A stretch of 64,000 nt of DNA from Thamnaconus septentrionalis. Lineage: Eukaryota; Chordata; Actinopteri; Tetraodontiformes; Monacanthidae. Position numbers and translations under genes: made by a program. Position 1 is the stretch's first letter, and each line of letters starts with the position of its first letter. The stretch is taken from NCBI GenBank assembly GCA_009823395.1, contig CM020509.1:22088199-22152198 (forward strand), given 5' to 3'. A model generated the notes under the pieces. That model was given only the letters and a program-made list of their open reading frames with translations, was not told the DNA's origin and did not search any database. Positions 1-9,535 of this stretch are shown piece by piece.

Positions 1-46
1 TTTTCAGTCACTGGTTTGTGTTTGAAATGAGTGAAACTGGGTCTAA

Positions 47-745
47 AGGTACAGTGTCTAAAATCCTGCCATCTAGTGGTCAGATTTCAGATTGCAGTGC
101 TTACTTGCTGGCCCTCCCTCCCTCCCCTTCTTGCCAGTGAACTACGGTGGCCTTCCAGCATCATAAAGGATGTGGTTGACAGCAAAGGTGTCTAGTTCTC
201 TGTATAATGATAAAGTTCCATCAATACAAATATTACAACCATCTATTAGCATCACAATCAGTCATAGTCACAGCAGACAGTACAGTGTTAGCATGATTTT
301 CAGCTAGCGCTAGCATTAGCCACCTGCATGAGCACTTAGATACTGAAGACAGATCCAGCTGGTTTCAGCAGAAGGTCAAGGGTCAATGCAGGTTCTATCA
401 TCTCAGTCAGTTCAGTATTGATGAGCAAGATGCAGAAAATATTCCACTGCATTTAGTCACTTGATAACCATTTGTTCTCAGCATTTGCATTATTAGAGGA
501 TTCCAGCCTCCAACCATCAATATGAAACTGTCTCTCAAACTGATCTTCCCAACCAGCCGCCTACAAACATGGCGGTGCAAGATGGCCACGACCTTTGACC
601 TTCTGTCTGTTTCTAGAAAGAACCGTTCTAACGGCAGGAAAACCAGAGGACTTTTATTTTCTACTAATCAAAGACTTCAAACTATATTGATGATTGTATA
701 TGAAGCTTTCAGCAATAAATCTGGACTGATTTTACACACTGAACC
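47..745 (+). repeat. TTAA-type MITE-like repeat, full-length copy
   Basis: The left end reads AGGTACAGTGTCTAAAATC and the right end, near 730-745, reads as its inverted partner (TTTTACACACTGAACCT). Flanks resemble degenerate TTAA (TCTA and TTGA). The body contains an internal segment, 520-745, that recurs inverted at 15707-15970. It carries no credible protein: the 89-codon reading frame at 522-791 lies wholly inside the repeat. The same terminal motif occurs at 1797, 15752-16458 and 61555-61953, so this is a family. The copy lies in the intron before the first LRR exon. Family assignment to piggyBac/Kolobok-type TTAA elements is inference. Confidence 0.6.
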
Positions 746-972
746 TTTGAGGCAAAATGAATCAATGAATTCCAACATTGTTAACAGCTGATCAGTGGTC
801 ACATGACTAAACAGGTTGATATAAAATATTTTATTGTTGTGATTCATTATTTCAGTATTATTGTTGTGCTTCTGATTGGTTTAATGGACATTACAGTGTT
901 ATCGACATTCATATTTTTAATTTAAGATACTAATGAAAACTCCACTCACTCCATCAATTATTCTCTAATCAG

Positions 973-1146
973 GTTGAGGAGCTGCAGTTTGTCAAAGCTC
1001 AGTTGTGATTGGCTGCTCTCAGCTCTGAAGTCCAACCCATCCCACCTCAGACACCTGGACCTGAGTGACAACCAGCTGCAGGATTCATCAGTGAAGGAGC
1101 TGAGTGGTTTTCTGCAGAGTCCAGACTGTAAACTGGAGACTCTGAG
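973..1146 (+). CDS. LRR exon of a truncated fish NLR (NLR-0)
   Basis: This is a 174-nt exon bounded by an AG acceptor at 971-972 and a GT donor at 1147. It begins one base into a codon and ends two bases into one, so it is phase symmetric. It encodes about 58 residues: [19 protein letters not shown], then [19 protein letters not shown], then a second repeat ending CKLETLR. The pattern LxxLxLxxNxL is the ribonuclease-inhibitor type LRR of NLRC3-like fish receptors. It has the same length and phase as the LRR exons of the three NLRs further along. The rest of its gene must lie left of the window. It is open and undamaged. Confidence 0.85.
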
Positions 1147-1492
1147 GTCAGTACTGGTTTGGAACCAGTGGATGATGGTTTCAGCACCAAACACAGTTCA
1201 TCACACATGTTGAATAAACATAGTACTGAAGGTTGATTCATATCAAAATGACATCCAGAAATATGAAAACTTCATTCCGTTCATGTTTGAAATTCAAAGC
1301 AGGTCATCAGTGGTCATGTGACCAAACATCATTTCAACACACATTAGTTTTGGACTGAGGATTTAATTTCAAGGTGACATTTTCTGTAGTGTCAGATTCT
1401 GAAGTGGACATTTCACTTTGATTTTCAGAGTGATGACACCCTGGAAAAACTCTCCATCATTATAAACTCTCCATCATTTATTCTCTTTTCAG

Positions 1493-1666
1493 GTTGTGGA
1501 GGTGCAGGTTGTCAGAGCTCAGCTGTGATTGGCTGTTCTCAACTCTGAAATCCAACCCCTCCCACCTCAGAGAGCTGGACCTAAGAGGGAACCAGCTGCA
1601 GGATTCATCAGTGAAGGAGCTGAGTGGTTTTCTGCAGAGTCCAGACTGTAAACTGGAGACTCTGAG
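1493..1666 (+). CDS. second LRR exon of NLR-0
   Basis: A 174-nt exon with acceptor TTCTCTTTTCAG at 1481-1492 and a donor at 1667 (GTTAGT). It encodes [20 protein letters not shown], then a repeat with [15 protein letters not shown], then CKLETLR. Phase and length match the neighbouring exon, so the two splice in frame. No further plus-strand LRR exon or terminal exon follows before repeats take over at about 1.8 kb. NLR-0 is therefore either 3'-truncated or interrupted by insertions. The following intron (1667-1790) is near-identical to the corresponding introns of NLR-A and NLR-B. Confidence 0.85.
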
Positions 1667-1796
1667 GTTAGTTCACCCTCTTCACTCTACAACTTCTATC
1701 ACTCTTGTTTAATGTTGTCATGCTTTTCACTTCACTGCTGTTGGAAATTCAATTTGCAGTCACTGGTTTGTGTTTGAAATGAGTGAAACTGGGTTT

Positions 1797-2275
1797 AAAG
1801 GTACAGTGTGTAAAATCCTGAAACCTAGTGGTCAGATTTCAGATTGCAGTGCTTACTTGCTGGCCCTCCCTCCCTCTCCCCTTCTTGCCAGTGAACTACA
1901 GTGGCCTTCGAGCATCATAAAGGATGTGGTTGACAGCAAAGGTGTCTAGTTCTCTGTATAATGATAAAGTTCCATCAATACAAATATTACAACCATCTAT
2001 TAGCATCACAATCAGTCATAGTCACAGCAGACAGTCCAGTGCTAGCATGATTTTCAGCTAGCGCTAGCATTAGCCACCTGTATGAGCACTTAGATACTGT
2101 AGATAGATCCAGCTGGACTCAGCAGAAGGTCAAGGGTCAATGCAGGTTCTATCATCTCAGTCAGTTCAGTATTGATGAGCAAGATGCAGAAAAGATTCCA
2201 CTGCATTTCAGTCACTTAATAACCATTTGTTCTCAGCATTTGCTTTATTAGAGGATTCCAGCTTCCAATTACAAA
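1797..2275 (+). repeat. truncated second copy of the 47-745 repeat
   Basis: The sequence TTTAAAGGTACAGTGTGTAA opens this copy. It follows the first copy almost base for base (TAGTGGTCAGATTTCAGATT, then the same AGCTAGCGCTAGCATTAGCC block) until about 2275, where it breaks into unrelated sequence. Here TTAA is intact at the left boundary, which supports a TTAA target. The same stretch occurs inverted at about 16000-16458. Confidence 0.6.
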
Positions 2276-2305
2276 GACCATAATTAATTTGATTATTTTC
2301 TTTCA

Positions 2306-2960
2306 TCGAGTCCCAGCACTAATACATATATATTTGTATGCGTACCCATATAAGTACATCAATGTTTAATGCACCTTTTTTCTTGACCAATATCATTAAA
2401 TCTCCACCTGCTTGTGTTTGCATGTTTAGGTAGATTGATATGTATGTAGATCTATGTTAGTAGCTTCAATGTGCTGTGAAATGTGGCATCTTCACCAACA
2501 CTTGTATCATTTCACTCAGGTGTCTCACCTCAGCAACAATCACAGTTTTTGCTTCTTCATGTTGTTCTTTGATTTCTTGTTGTTTTATTTCTTTAGCAGC
2601 AGTGAACCCCACACCACATCCATATTCATCATATGTATACAGCGTAGGATGATCCACAGTCTCCAGTGTCGGGACAGCCTTCTCATTGGCTCTTGGAGTG
2701 CCAGACCCCGCCTCCGTCCCCAACCTTAAACTAGTGGATTTAGTTCTTTTACTTTAGTTCAGGTTTAGTTTTTCATTGTGGTTCTTCTTTGGTTCTGATC
2801 TGATTCTGATTCCAGTGTTTTCAGAGTCATCTCAATAAAGAGCTAAACACCCTGGTGGTTCTGGATGGTTCTGGGTGGTTCTAAGAGCTAAACACCCTGG
2901 TGGGGCTTCAAACACACTGATGTGGTTGCAACTTTGCTTTGCTTCATTGTCAACTGCGGC
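2306..2960 (-). repeat. unclassified interspersed repeat R1, copy 1
   Basis: This block is the reverse complement of 8395-9020 and a relative of 33361-33830. On the minus strand it holds an 85-codon open frame (2466-2723) beginning MGTEAGSGTPRANEKAVPTL and ending in a charged, helix-prone stretch (KEIKQQEIKEQHEEAK). Just outside the frame lies a run of the short motif GTGGTTCTGG near 2855-2890. No transposase, RT or RNA signature is visible. The frame differs from the second copy at about six residues. It is probably part of a non-autonomous transposable element; coding status is unproven. Confidence 0.55.
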
Positions 2961-3582
2961 CAACTGCGGTCCGCGGTCCATTTTTAATTGACCCGCAAGA
3001 AATGTTATAAATAGAATAGAATATGGCCCGCACTTCAACTTTTGCCTGAGTGTATTGCACTGCTTAGTTTTAACACCAGGGGGAGCTGCTCCCACTGAGT
3101 GCAATGCCGTCCCACTTTAGGTGAGTAAAAAATATATTCCACAGTACCCGTGTGTTAATAAGCATGCATGTGCAGGTACACACGCGACAAATATCAATAA
3201 TGCGCATCAATTCTGTCACTACCCTGCTTTTGCACACCACTTTCTTATATGCGTTTTCCTTGTTAACATACAGAGTAGAGTACACACCGCTGTGCACAGC
3301 GTACACACTGCACACACAAAGTCAGCTGATCTCAGCTGATGCAGATTTGCTCCTTGATCGAGTGACATTAGTCCGGATCTTTGGCACGAGTGGCGTCGGA
3401 TCAGCACCGCAGCTGGATGGCCCGGTTTACACACCTAGCGCAGCTGATACTCAGCAGAATCATTGACTATTTAATACACTAACGTTAAGGCTATATACCT
3501 AATTTCTAGCAAGTGGCCCAGCCGCTCCTATATTTTTATGTATGTGGCCCTCAGTGAGAAAAGTTTGGACACCCCTGGGTTA
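2955..3582. repeat. hAT-like non-autonomous element fragment
   Basis: The right end reads GTGGCCCTCAGTGAGAAAAG followed by TTTGGACACCCCTGG. This resembles the Charlie-type hAT terminus whose other end carries GGCCCGC blocks, such as the TGGCCCGCACTTC seen near 3025. The left boundary is not clear. The end abuts LINE sequence at 3583, so the element probably inserted into or beside the LINE. No coding frame of interest is present. Confidence 0.4.
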
Positions 3583-3676
3583 AATGAATATATTTGTGCA
3601 GCTATTTTAAAAGCTGCCAAGAAAGCTATGAAGTTAAAGGGAGTTGGGCAAAGAAAGAAGGTTGTTCCATGGTGGA

Positions 3677-4365
3677 TAGTGATGTGCATATCGATATCGT
3701 TATCGATATATCCATCGCTAATAAGAGTAAAACATCGTACCCATCGTTTTAAGAAAATATCGATATGCATACACTTTTTTTGATTTTGCTTTTCAACCAC
3801 AACCGCGGCAGCTTACTTCTGACTATTGGACACGCCAAAGCCCACTGCAGCCGTGCATGGAAGAGCAGAGAAATGGCAGCGGCCGGAGGAGAGTCTGATT
3901 GGTTAAGCGTTAAAAGGAAACGTAGCGTCGTGTGGTCATATTTCTCACCAGTGGACAAAAACGTTGCGCGATGCCATTTGTGCGACAAAAGAGTGTCGCA
4001 CTGGAGCAACACCAGCAACCCGTTTTCACATTTGAAGACCACGCACCCAACAGCACATAAGGTTTGGAAAGTTAGGCGTTTGCGTAGTTATGATAGGCGT
4101 AGTTATGATATTTTATTTATTGCACTTTATACTTATTTATAATTTCTATATTTATATTTATTTAAATTTGATGGCACTTGAAAATTATTCTTTCATTGTT
4201 TTAAATTTTTTTTGTAATAAATATATTAAAGGCCACACGTGTCTTGTGATTTTTGACTTTGTTTTAACTGAAAAAATATACAAATTAAAAAGTGTTTTGA
4301 TATCGATATTGCAAAAATATCGAATATCGTATCAAATTTGAAAATGACATTATCGCCCATCACTA
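3677..4365 (+). mobile_element. hAT element with 8-bp target duplication
   Basis: Terminal inverted repeats start TAGTGATGTGCATATCGATA and end with the inverse (TATCGCCCATCACTA). The perfect 8-bp direct repeat ATGGTGGA flanks it at 3669-3676 and 4366-4373, which is diagnostic of hAT transposition. Removing the element and one ATGGTGGA restores the LINE frame across VPWWN. Internally only a BED zinc-finger segment survives and no catalytic domain is present, so the copy is non-autonomous. Confidence 0.88.
3873..4063 (+). pseudogene. BED zinc-finger remnant of hAT transposase
   Basis: From an ATG at 3873 the frame reads MAAAGGESDWLSVKRKRS, then VVWSYFSPVDKN, then CHLCDKRVSHWSNTSNPFSH and LKTTHP. 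The CxxC plus HxxxxH spacing with the VWSYF lead-in is the BED finger found at the N terminus of hAT (ZBED-type) transposases. The frame then runs into AT-rich sequence without the RNase H-like catalytic core, so this is a gene remnant within the hAT element. Confidence 0.75.
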
Positions 4366-6270
4366 ATGGTGGACAACAGAGTGTGATGAGGCAATTCAAA
4401 GCAGAAATAAGGCATTGAAAGTCTTCAAACAGAATCATAATGATCAGAGGCTTATTGAATATCAAAGATCACAAGCCAGGGTAGGAAGAATCATAAAGTG
4501 TGCAAAGAAAGAGTATTGGCAAAGGTTTTGTAACTCAGTAGGGAGGGAAACAGAAATATCAAAAATATGGGGAATGATTCAAAGAATGAATGGGCTTAAA
4601 AAGGAGTTTAGATGCCCTGTTTTATAAGAGGCTAACAAAACAGCGCTAAGGGAGAAGGAAAAAGCTGAAATGTTGGTGAAAACATGAGGAAGAATTCATA
4701 GTTGAGAAAATATTAGTCAAGAAGGGAAAAGGACAATAAGGGAGAATGAAGTTTTGTTGCACTGTGAAGGGGAAGCAGAGGAGTTCATTAATCCACCAGT
4801 TACTAAAGCACAATTGAATGGAGCTTTAAAGAGGACAAAGCCATCAGCTCCAGGAAAGGATCAAATATGTTATATAATGATAAATCACCTCAGTCAAACA
4901 TCAACAGAGGTATTGCTGGAGTTGTAGAACAAAGTCTGGGAGGAAGGGAGATTAGCAAGCAACTGGAAAGAGGCTGTGGTGCTTCCAATAAGTAAGCCAG
5001 GGAAAGATTCTTCACAGCCAATGAATTATAGGCCCATTTCCTCAACATCAAATATTTGCAAAGTAATGGAGAAAATGATAAAAGATGAAGATATTTTTTG
5101 GAGAGTAAAGGGTATATAGTAAAATGTCACAGTGCTTTTAGGAAGGGCCATAATACTATGGATGCGCTGCTGTGCTTCGAGCATGAAATAAGAAAAGCAC
5201 AGATTAATAAAGAAAGTGTGATAGTAGTTTTTTTCATATTGAAAAAGCATATGATATGTTATGGAAAGAAGGGCTGCTAATGAAACTTTTTAAAATGGGG
5301 GTAAGAGGGAAGATGGAGCAATGGATAAAAAATGTTCTACAAGATAGACAGATTCAAGTTAGAGCAGGAAATGAGTACTCAGAAAGTGTTAGGCTGGAGA
5401 ATGGAACGCCACAAGGGAGCATTGTGAGTCCATTATTATTCTCAGTCATGATTAATGAAGTATTTTCACAAGTGTAACAGGGGATGGGTTGTTCTTTGTT
5501 TGCAGATGATGGGGTACAAAAAATGCCAGAAGCTATTTTAAAAGTAGAGAAATGGGCCAATAGTTGGGGATTTAGATTTTCAGTTGATAAAAGCAAAGCA
5601 ATGATTTTTACAAGGAAAAGAATTGGGAAGGAGGTTCAGTTCGAATGATATCATCAGGATTTGGAGAAGGTTCAGCACTTTAAACTGCTGGGGATATGGT
5701 TTGATGAAAGACTCACGTGGGCAGTGCACATTCAGAAAATAATTGACAAATGTAAAAAGGTGATGAATGTAATGAGAATGGGGAGCAAATAGAAAAGCCC
5801 TAAAATCCATGTATATAGGATTAGTTACATTTGTTCTTGATTATGGGGCGATACTTTATGGTTGAGGAGCTCAACACTTGAAAAACTAGATCAAGTACAA
5901 TATCAGTGTTTAAGATGATGTACGGGTGCATTGAAATCAACTCCTGTAGCAGCATTACTGATAGAAATGGGAGAGCAGCCACTGGAAATAAGAAGGGAAC
6001 AACTGACAATAAATGATTGGCTTCATTTCCAGGGCCATAGTCAGGATCATCCAGCACAAGCTACTTTAAAAGCATGCTGGGAGAAGGAGAGGAGGAGAAC
6101 AAAGAGTTTTGGATGGACAGTGAGAGAAAAAGCAAAACAACAGCAGATAGATGAGCTACAGATCAGCCCAACAGTGCCCATAGCACTAATACAGCCATGG
6201 TTCTTTCCAGACTTGACCGTGGATCTATCAATATTAGATCAAAGGAAAGACAAGCATTGTATTCAGTAGC

Positions 6271-6886
6271 AGCATATATTGACAGCTATTACACTTCCAT
6301 ACATGTAGCAGTATGCTGTTAATCGTCCTCTCATTACAGTGACCCTCCCCTTTGATTACCTGGCTTTCAGTAGCCAATCATTGCCAAGAGTCTGCCATAA
6401 AGGCAGATGGTAATCATCGGGTTGGCCTCTGATTTTGAGGACTGAGACACGCCCACTTTCCGGTCGTCCTGTTGGCATCGGCTTCAGGTATGGTGGCGGT
6501 CGCCACGCTGTCTGCTTCAGTGTTGCTTGCTAGCTAGCTGTGTCTTAGGGGATGGTTGTGTCACAGGCTTGCTCCGGGGTTGGTCTGGCAGCGACAGGGC
6601 ACATGCAGGCTTTGGTCGTTACGGCTCTCGTGCACCGGCTGCCACTGTTTCTCTCTCTCCCTTTGCGTCTCCTCCGGTGCTGCGCCCTCCGGTGGCCGTA
6701 ATCAAGCAGGTACAGAAAACACTGCTGCTTGGTGTCCACCTGTTTTGTCTCTGCTGGTTTTTGCCCCGGTTTGGCTTGCAGTTACTTTTGTTTGTTTGTT
6801 TGTGTTTTATTTCTTTATTGCCCCTTAACTTTTTTTTTTTTTTTTGATTAAATACCTTATTTACTTTGTCCTTTTTTGTTGTTGCT
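6271..6886. other. no gene recognised
   Basis: A GC-richer stretch with T-runs at its end. It may be a fragment of a retroelement untranslated region, but I see no terminal repeats, coding similarity or RNA gene. A short reading frame at 6527-6847 ends in a T-run and has no recognisable protein. Confidence 0.3.
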
Positions 6887-7157
6887 AGGCCTGTCGCGAT
6901 AATCGATAATTCAATTAATCGCTCGGTAAATAAAAACCGGGTCAGTAATTTTGCCGGCCTCGATAAATTGACACGTGCGTTTGTTTTTCTCCTCTCTCGC
7001 TACCAAACACGCTGGATGAGAGAAGAGGTCTCACTCTGTTTATTTGTCTCGACACCTGTTCGCGTTGGCTCTGTAGCGGAATGAACAGAGTGAGTGAATT
7101 CTCCTGTCAGTCATTAAGTCTCATTGTCACGGGATGCGCGAGACGGGCGCTGGCGCA

Positions 7158-7191
<34 letters not shown>

Positions 7192-7400
7192 CACAGTGAA
7201 TGATGAACAACAGCCCCAGTATGGGAACATTTTGGCTTCAAATGAAACGAACGAGGTGAGCCCATGAACACGGACGAGCCGATATGTCGCATTTGTTCGA
7301 AAGTAGTGGTGGTGAAGAAGGGGAATACGACGAACATGCACGCGCACCTCAAGCACAATTATCCCCTCCAGTTTTCCCAACTGTGAAAAAAAAAAAGAAC
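6887..7400 (+). mobile_element. hAT-like fragment with BED finger, 3' end missing
   Basis: It opens with TAGGCCTGTCGCGATAATCG, a terminal sequence of the kind seen in fish hAT elements. A frame at about 7264-7384 reads NTDEPICRICSKVV then GNTTNMHAHLKHNYP and stops, giving the CxxC...HxxxxH of a BED zinc finger. No matching inverted terminus was found before 8 kb, so the element is truncated or disrupted by the AT repeat at 7479. Confidence 0.55.
7159..7188. repeat. (AC)n microsatellite
   Basis: Fifteen AC units inside the hAT-like fragment. Confidence 0.95.
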
Positions 7401-7476
7401 CGCCCGAGGTTCCGCGGAGCAATCATCCCAACAGGATGATCCAAACGCTTCAGTGCTGAAGCGTTTGGTAAGCAAA

Positions 7477-7478
<2 letters not shown>

Positions 7479-7549
<71 letters not shown>
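7479..7549. repeat. (AT)n microsatellite
   Basis: About 35 uninterrupted AT units. The YIYIYI reading frame across it is meaningless. Confidence 0.97.
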
Positions 7550-7552
<3 letters not shown>

Positions 7553-8394
7553 AGCGCAAAATGGTGCGCGCTTACAGACAGTGTCAAAGTCCTTCTTTCT
7601 TTTTTTAGCGCTATGGGACTTAGTTTGATATGTTCATCCTCTTTCCTGAAGCTCAGAATAATTTGAAACTTTACTCCTTTACTCCTTTATTCCTTAACTC
7701 TATTACCTTCATCTGAACTACTCACTTCCAACCTGCTAGTGTGCTTCTTTCTTTTAATGTTCTGATTTGTACTCAGACTCCCCGTGCTCCTTCCCTGCTT
7801 TGATCGCTGTGATTTTCCACTGACACGACAGGTCCCATTCATTTCCTAACTCTATCTCACGATCCCCTTCATCCTCATCTCATTTGCCATCCTGATCCAC
7901 TCACCAAAAAACACTTCAAAAAAGCTTGACTCAAAAACCTCGACTCCTGTCAAACTTCTGTCCACTGCTGCCGCTCCGTCGACCCTCCACGACGCTTCCT
8001 GGTCCCGGGAGCCCCAGGGTGAAGCCTTCCCCACGGTAAGTCTTTAAATTGTGCCGGTTTCCTAAGGTTTGCCCTTTACTCTCAACTCCCGCACTGGCAA
8101 ACTGAGGAAGTGAGGCTCAGCAGCGACCAAGAGTCTGACCAATCACAGCGCAGTGGGCTGGGCGAGAGGCGGACACGGAGGAGGCCGGGGGTGGAGTGAA
8201 GCAAAACAGTTTTCACAGGATGCAGGAAATAGGAGGAAGCGATGCAGCGAGATACACAGATCTACAAAGCTTTCAGTGCTGGGAATCGTGTGTTGCTGCT
8301 CTGGAGGAGCCACAAATCAAATACAAAGGCCCCAAATGAGTAGAATAGGTCACCTTTAATGCCAATGGACAATGAAGCAAAGCAAAGTTGCAAC
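7550..8394. other. no gene recognised
   Basis: Mixed-composition sequence without splice-bounded exons or transposon termini that I can identify. The part after 8340 leads into repeat R1: its AATGCCAATGGACAATGAAG matches, inverted, the sequence near 2940. Confidence 0.3.
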
Positions 8395-9020
8395 CAAATC
8401 AGTGTCTTTGAAGCCCCACCAGAGTGTTTAGCTCTTAGAACCATCCAGAACCACCAGGGTGGTTAGTTCTTTATTGAGATGAAAACACTGGAATCAGTCC
8501 TCGAAGAAGTTCTGGAGGGAGGACGAAGACGATCAGAACCAAACAAGAACCGCAAGGAAAAACTAAACCTGAACTAAAGTCAAAGAACTTAAAGCACTAG
8601 TTTAAGGTTGGGGACGGAGGCGGGGTCTGGCACTCCAAGAGCCAATGAGAAGGCTGTCCCGACACTGGAGATGGTGGATCTTCCTACGCTGTGTACATAT
8701 GATGAATATGGATGTGGTGTGGGCTTCACTGCTGCTAAAGAAATAAAACAAGAAGAAATCAAAGAACAACATGAAGAAGCAAAAACTGTGATTGTTGCTG
8801 AGGTGAGACACCTGAGTGAAATGATACAAGTGTTTGAGAAGATGCCACATTTCACAGCACATTGAAGCTACTAACATAGATCAACATACATATCAATCTA
8901 CCTAAACATGCAAACAGAAGCAGGTGGAGATTTAATGATATTGGTCAAGAAAAAAGGTGCATTAAACATTGATGTACTTATATGGGTACGTATACAAATA
9001 TATATTTATTAGTGCTGGGA
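8395..9020 (+). repeat. unclassified interspersed repeat R1, copy 2
   Basis: Inverted relative to copy 1. The 85-codon open frame is kept on the plus strand at 8608-8865 (MGTEAGSGTPRANEKAVPTL to MPHFTAH). An upstream block contains AGCTCTTAGAACCATCCAGA and TTCTTTATTGAGATGAAAAC. Both copies end at the same place (AGTGCTGGGACTTG near 9011), which defines that boundary. No TIRs or target duplication were recognised. Confidence 0.55.
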
Positions 9021-9395
9021 CTTGTCAGTCTCTGATTAGTGTCCAGTCATTGGAGTGTTTGAAGGCTGATGGTGAGAGGATCTCACCCACAAAGGTTTTT
9101 CATGACTTTCAGATGGGAAGAGAGATTGTGGTGTCCAGAGAGGAGGACAGCAGTCAGTCATGGTTGACCTCCAGTGCTCACGCAGTGGTTCACTGGAAGG
9201 CCAAGAACAATCCAACAGTCCATATGTGGCACTGCAAGGTCCACCAGTGGCTTCTGGGACGTCTCTCCCAGTAACCACAGCAGCTTGTAGGGAGAAGCAG
9301 TCCACCAGCCACCAGGCTCCACTGGGGTCAAAGGTCGTGACACGCCCACAGATACTGTGCAACACTGTGTTAGAGTGTCCACTTGGAGCACGATT

Positions 9396-9435
<40 letters not shown>

Positions 9436-9516
9436 GAGCCTCGGTGTATCACTCTCTCCAGTAGTTGTAGTTCTGTCAGCCACCACTAGATGGAGTGCTC
9501 CTCTTCACTATCCTCC
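9021..9516 (-). other. 3' untranslated or downstream region of NLR-A
   Basis: Downstream of the NLR-A terminal exon. The stretch 9330-9460 is alignable, inverted, with 50970-51107 downstream of NLR-C: both carry a CA/GT repeat followed by GTGTCACGACCTTTGACCCC and GTGGAGCCTGGTGGCTGG. A 138-codon minus-strand frame at 9036-9452 starts inside a microsatellite and does not resemble the PRY-SPRY (B30.2) domain often found at this position in fish NLRs. I therefore read it as untranslated. Confidence 0.45.
9397..9432. repeat. (GT)n microsatellite
   Basis: About 18 GT units in the NLR-A 3' region; a shorter CA tract sits at the equivalent place beyond NLR-C (51044). Confidence 0.95.
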
Positions 9517-9535
9517 TCAATCCTCCCACCTCCAG
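9517..9535 (-). CDS. NLR-A terminal coding exon (short tail)
   Basis: The acceptor CTTCTTCTCTCTGCAG ends at 9536. The phase-2 exon then reads WRWED and stops at 9519-9517. The paralogues have a terminal exon in exactly this sequence context (50926 in NLR-C, 34672 in NLR-B), beginning RW and also very short. NLR-A has six extra bases after the acceptor, and a second AG at 9531-9530 would give RWED. The exact acceptor is uncertain. Confidence 0.55.

Larger units (their letters stand above)
3583..6270 (+). mobile_element. degenerate non-LTR retrotransposon (I/Nimb-like LINE)
   Basis: Fragments of one pol protein are readable in order across several frames. A linker with VPWW and DEAIQSRNKALK is split by the hAT at 3677-4365. 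It is followed by RT motifs: NYRPIS at about 5025, SAFRKGHNTMDAL at 5130, an aberrant palm motif near 5235, then ENGTPQGSIVSPLLF at 5396-5440 and FADDG near 5500. Then come WANSWGFRFSVDKSKAM at 5550 and a C-terminal region at 5931-6269 (STPVAALLIEMGEQPLEIRR). There are at least six stops or frameshifts, so it is inactive. ORF1 and the endonuclease are absent, giving the usual 5' truncation. Assignment to the I/Nimb group rests on the FADDG and WGFRFS style and is moderate. Confidence 0.7.

Noticed and set aside
7359..7559. Tyr-Ile repeat peptide
   Set aside because: Translation of an AT dinucleotide microsatellite.
9036..9452. 138-codon minus-strand frame considered as a B30.2 (PRY-SPRY) exon
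   Set aside because: No LDP, WEVEV or LGVCRD-type SPRY motifs; it begins in a CA repeat and no splice acceptor fits the NLR phase.
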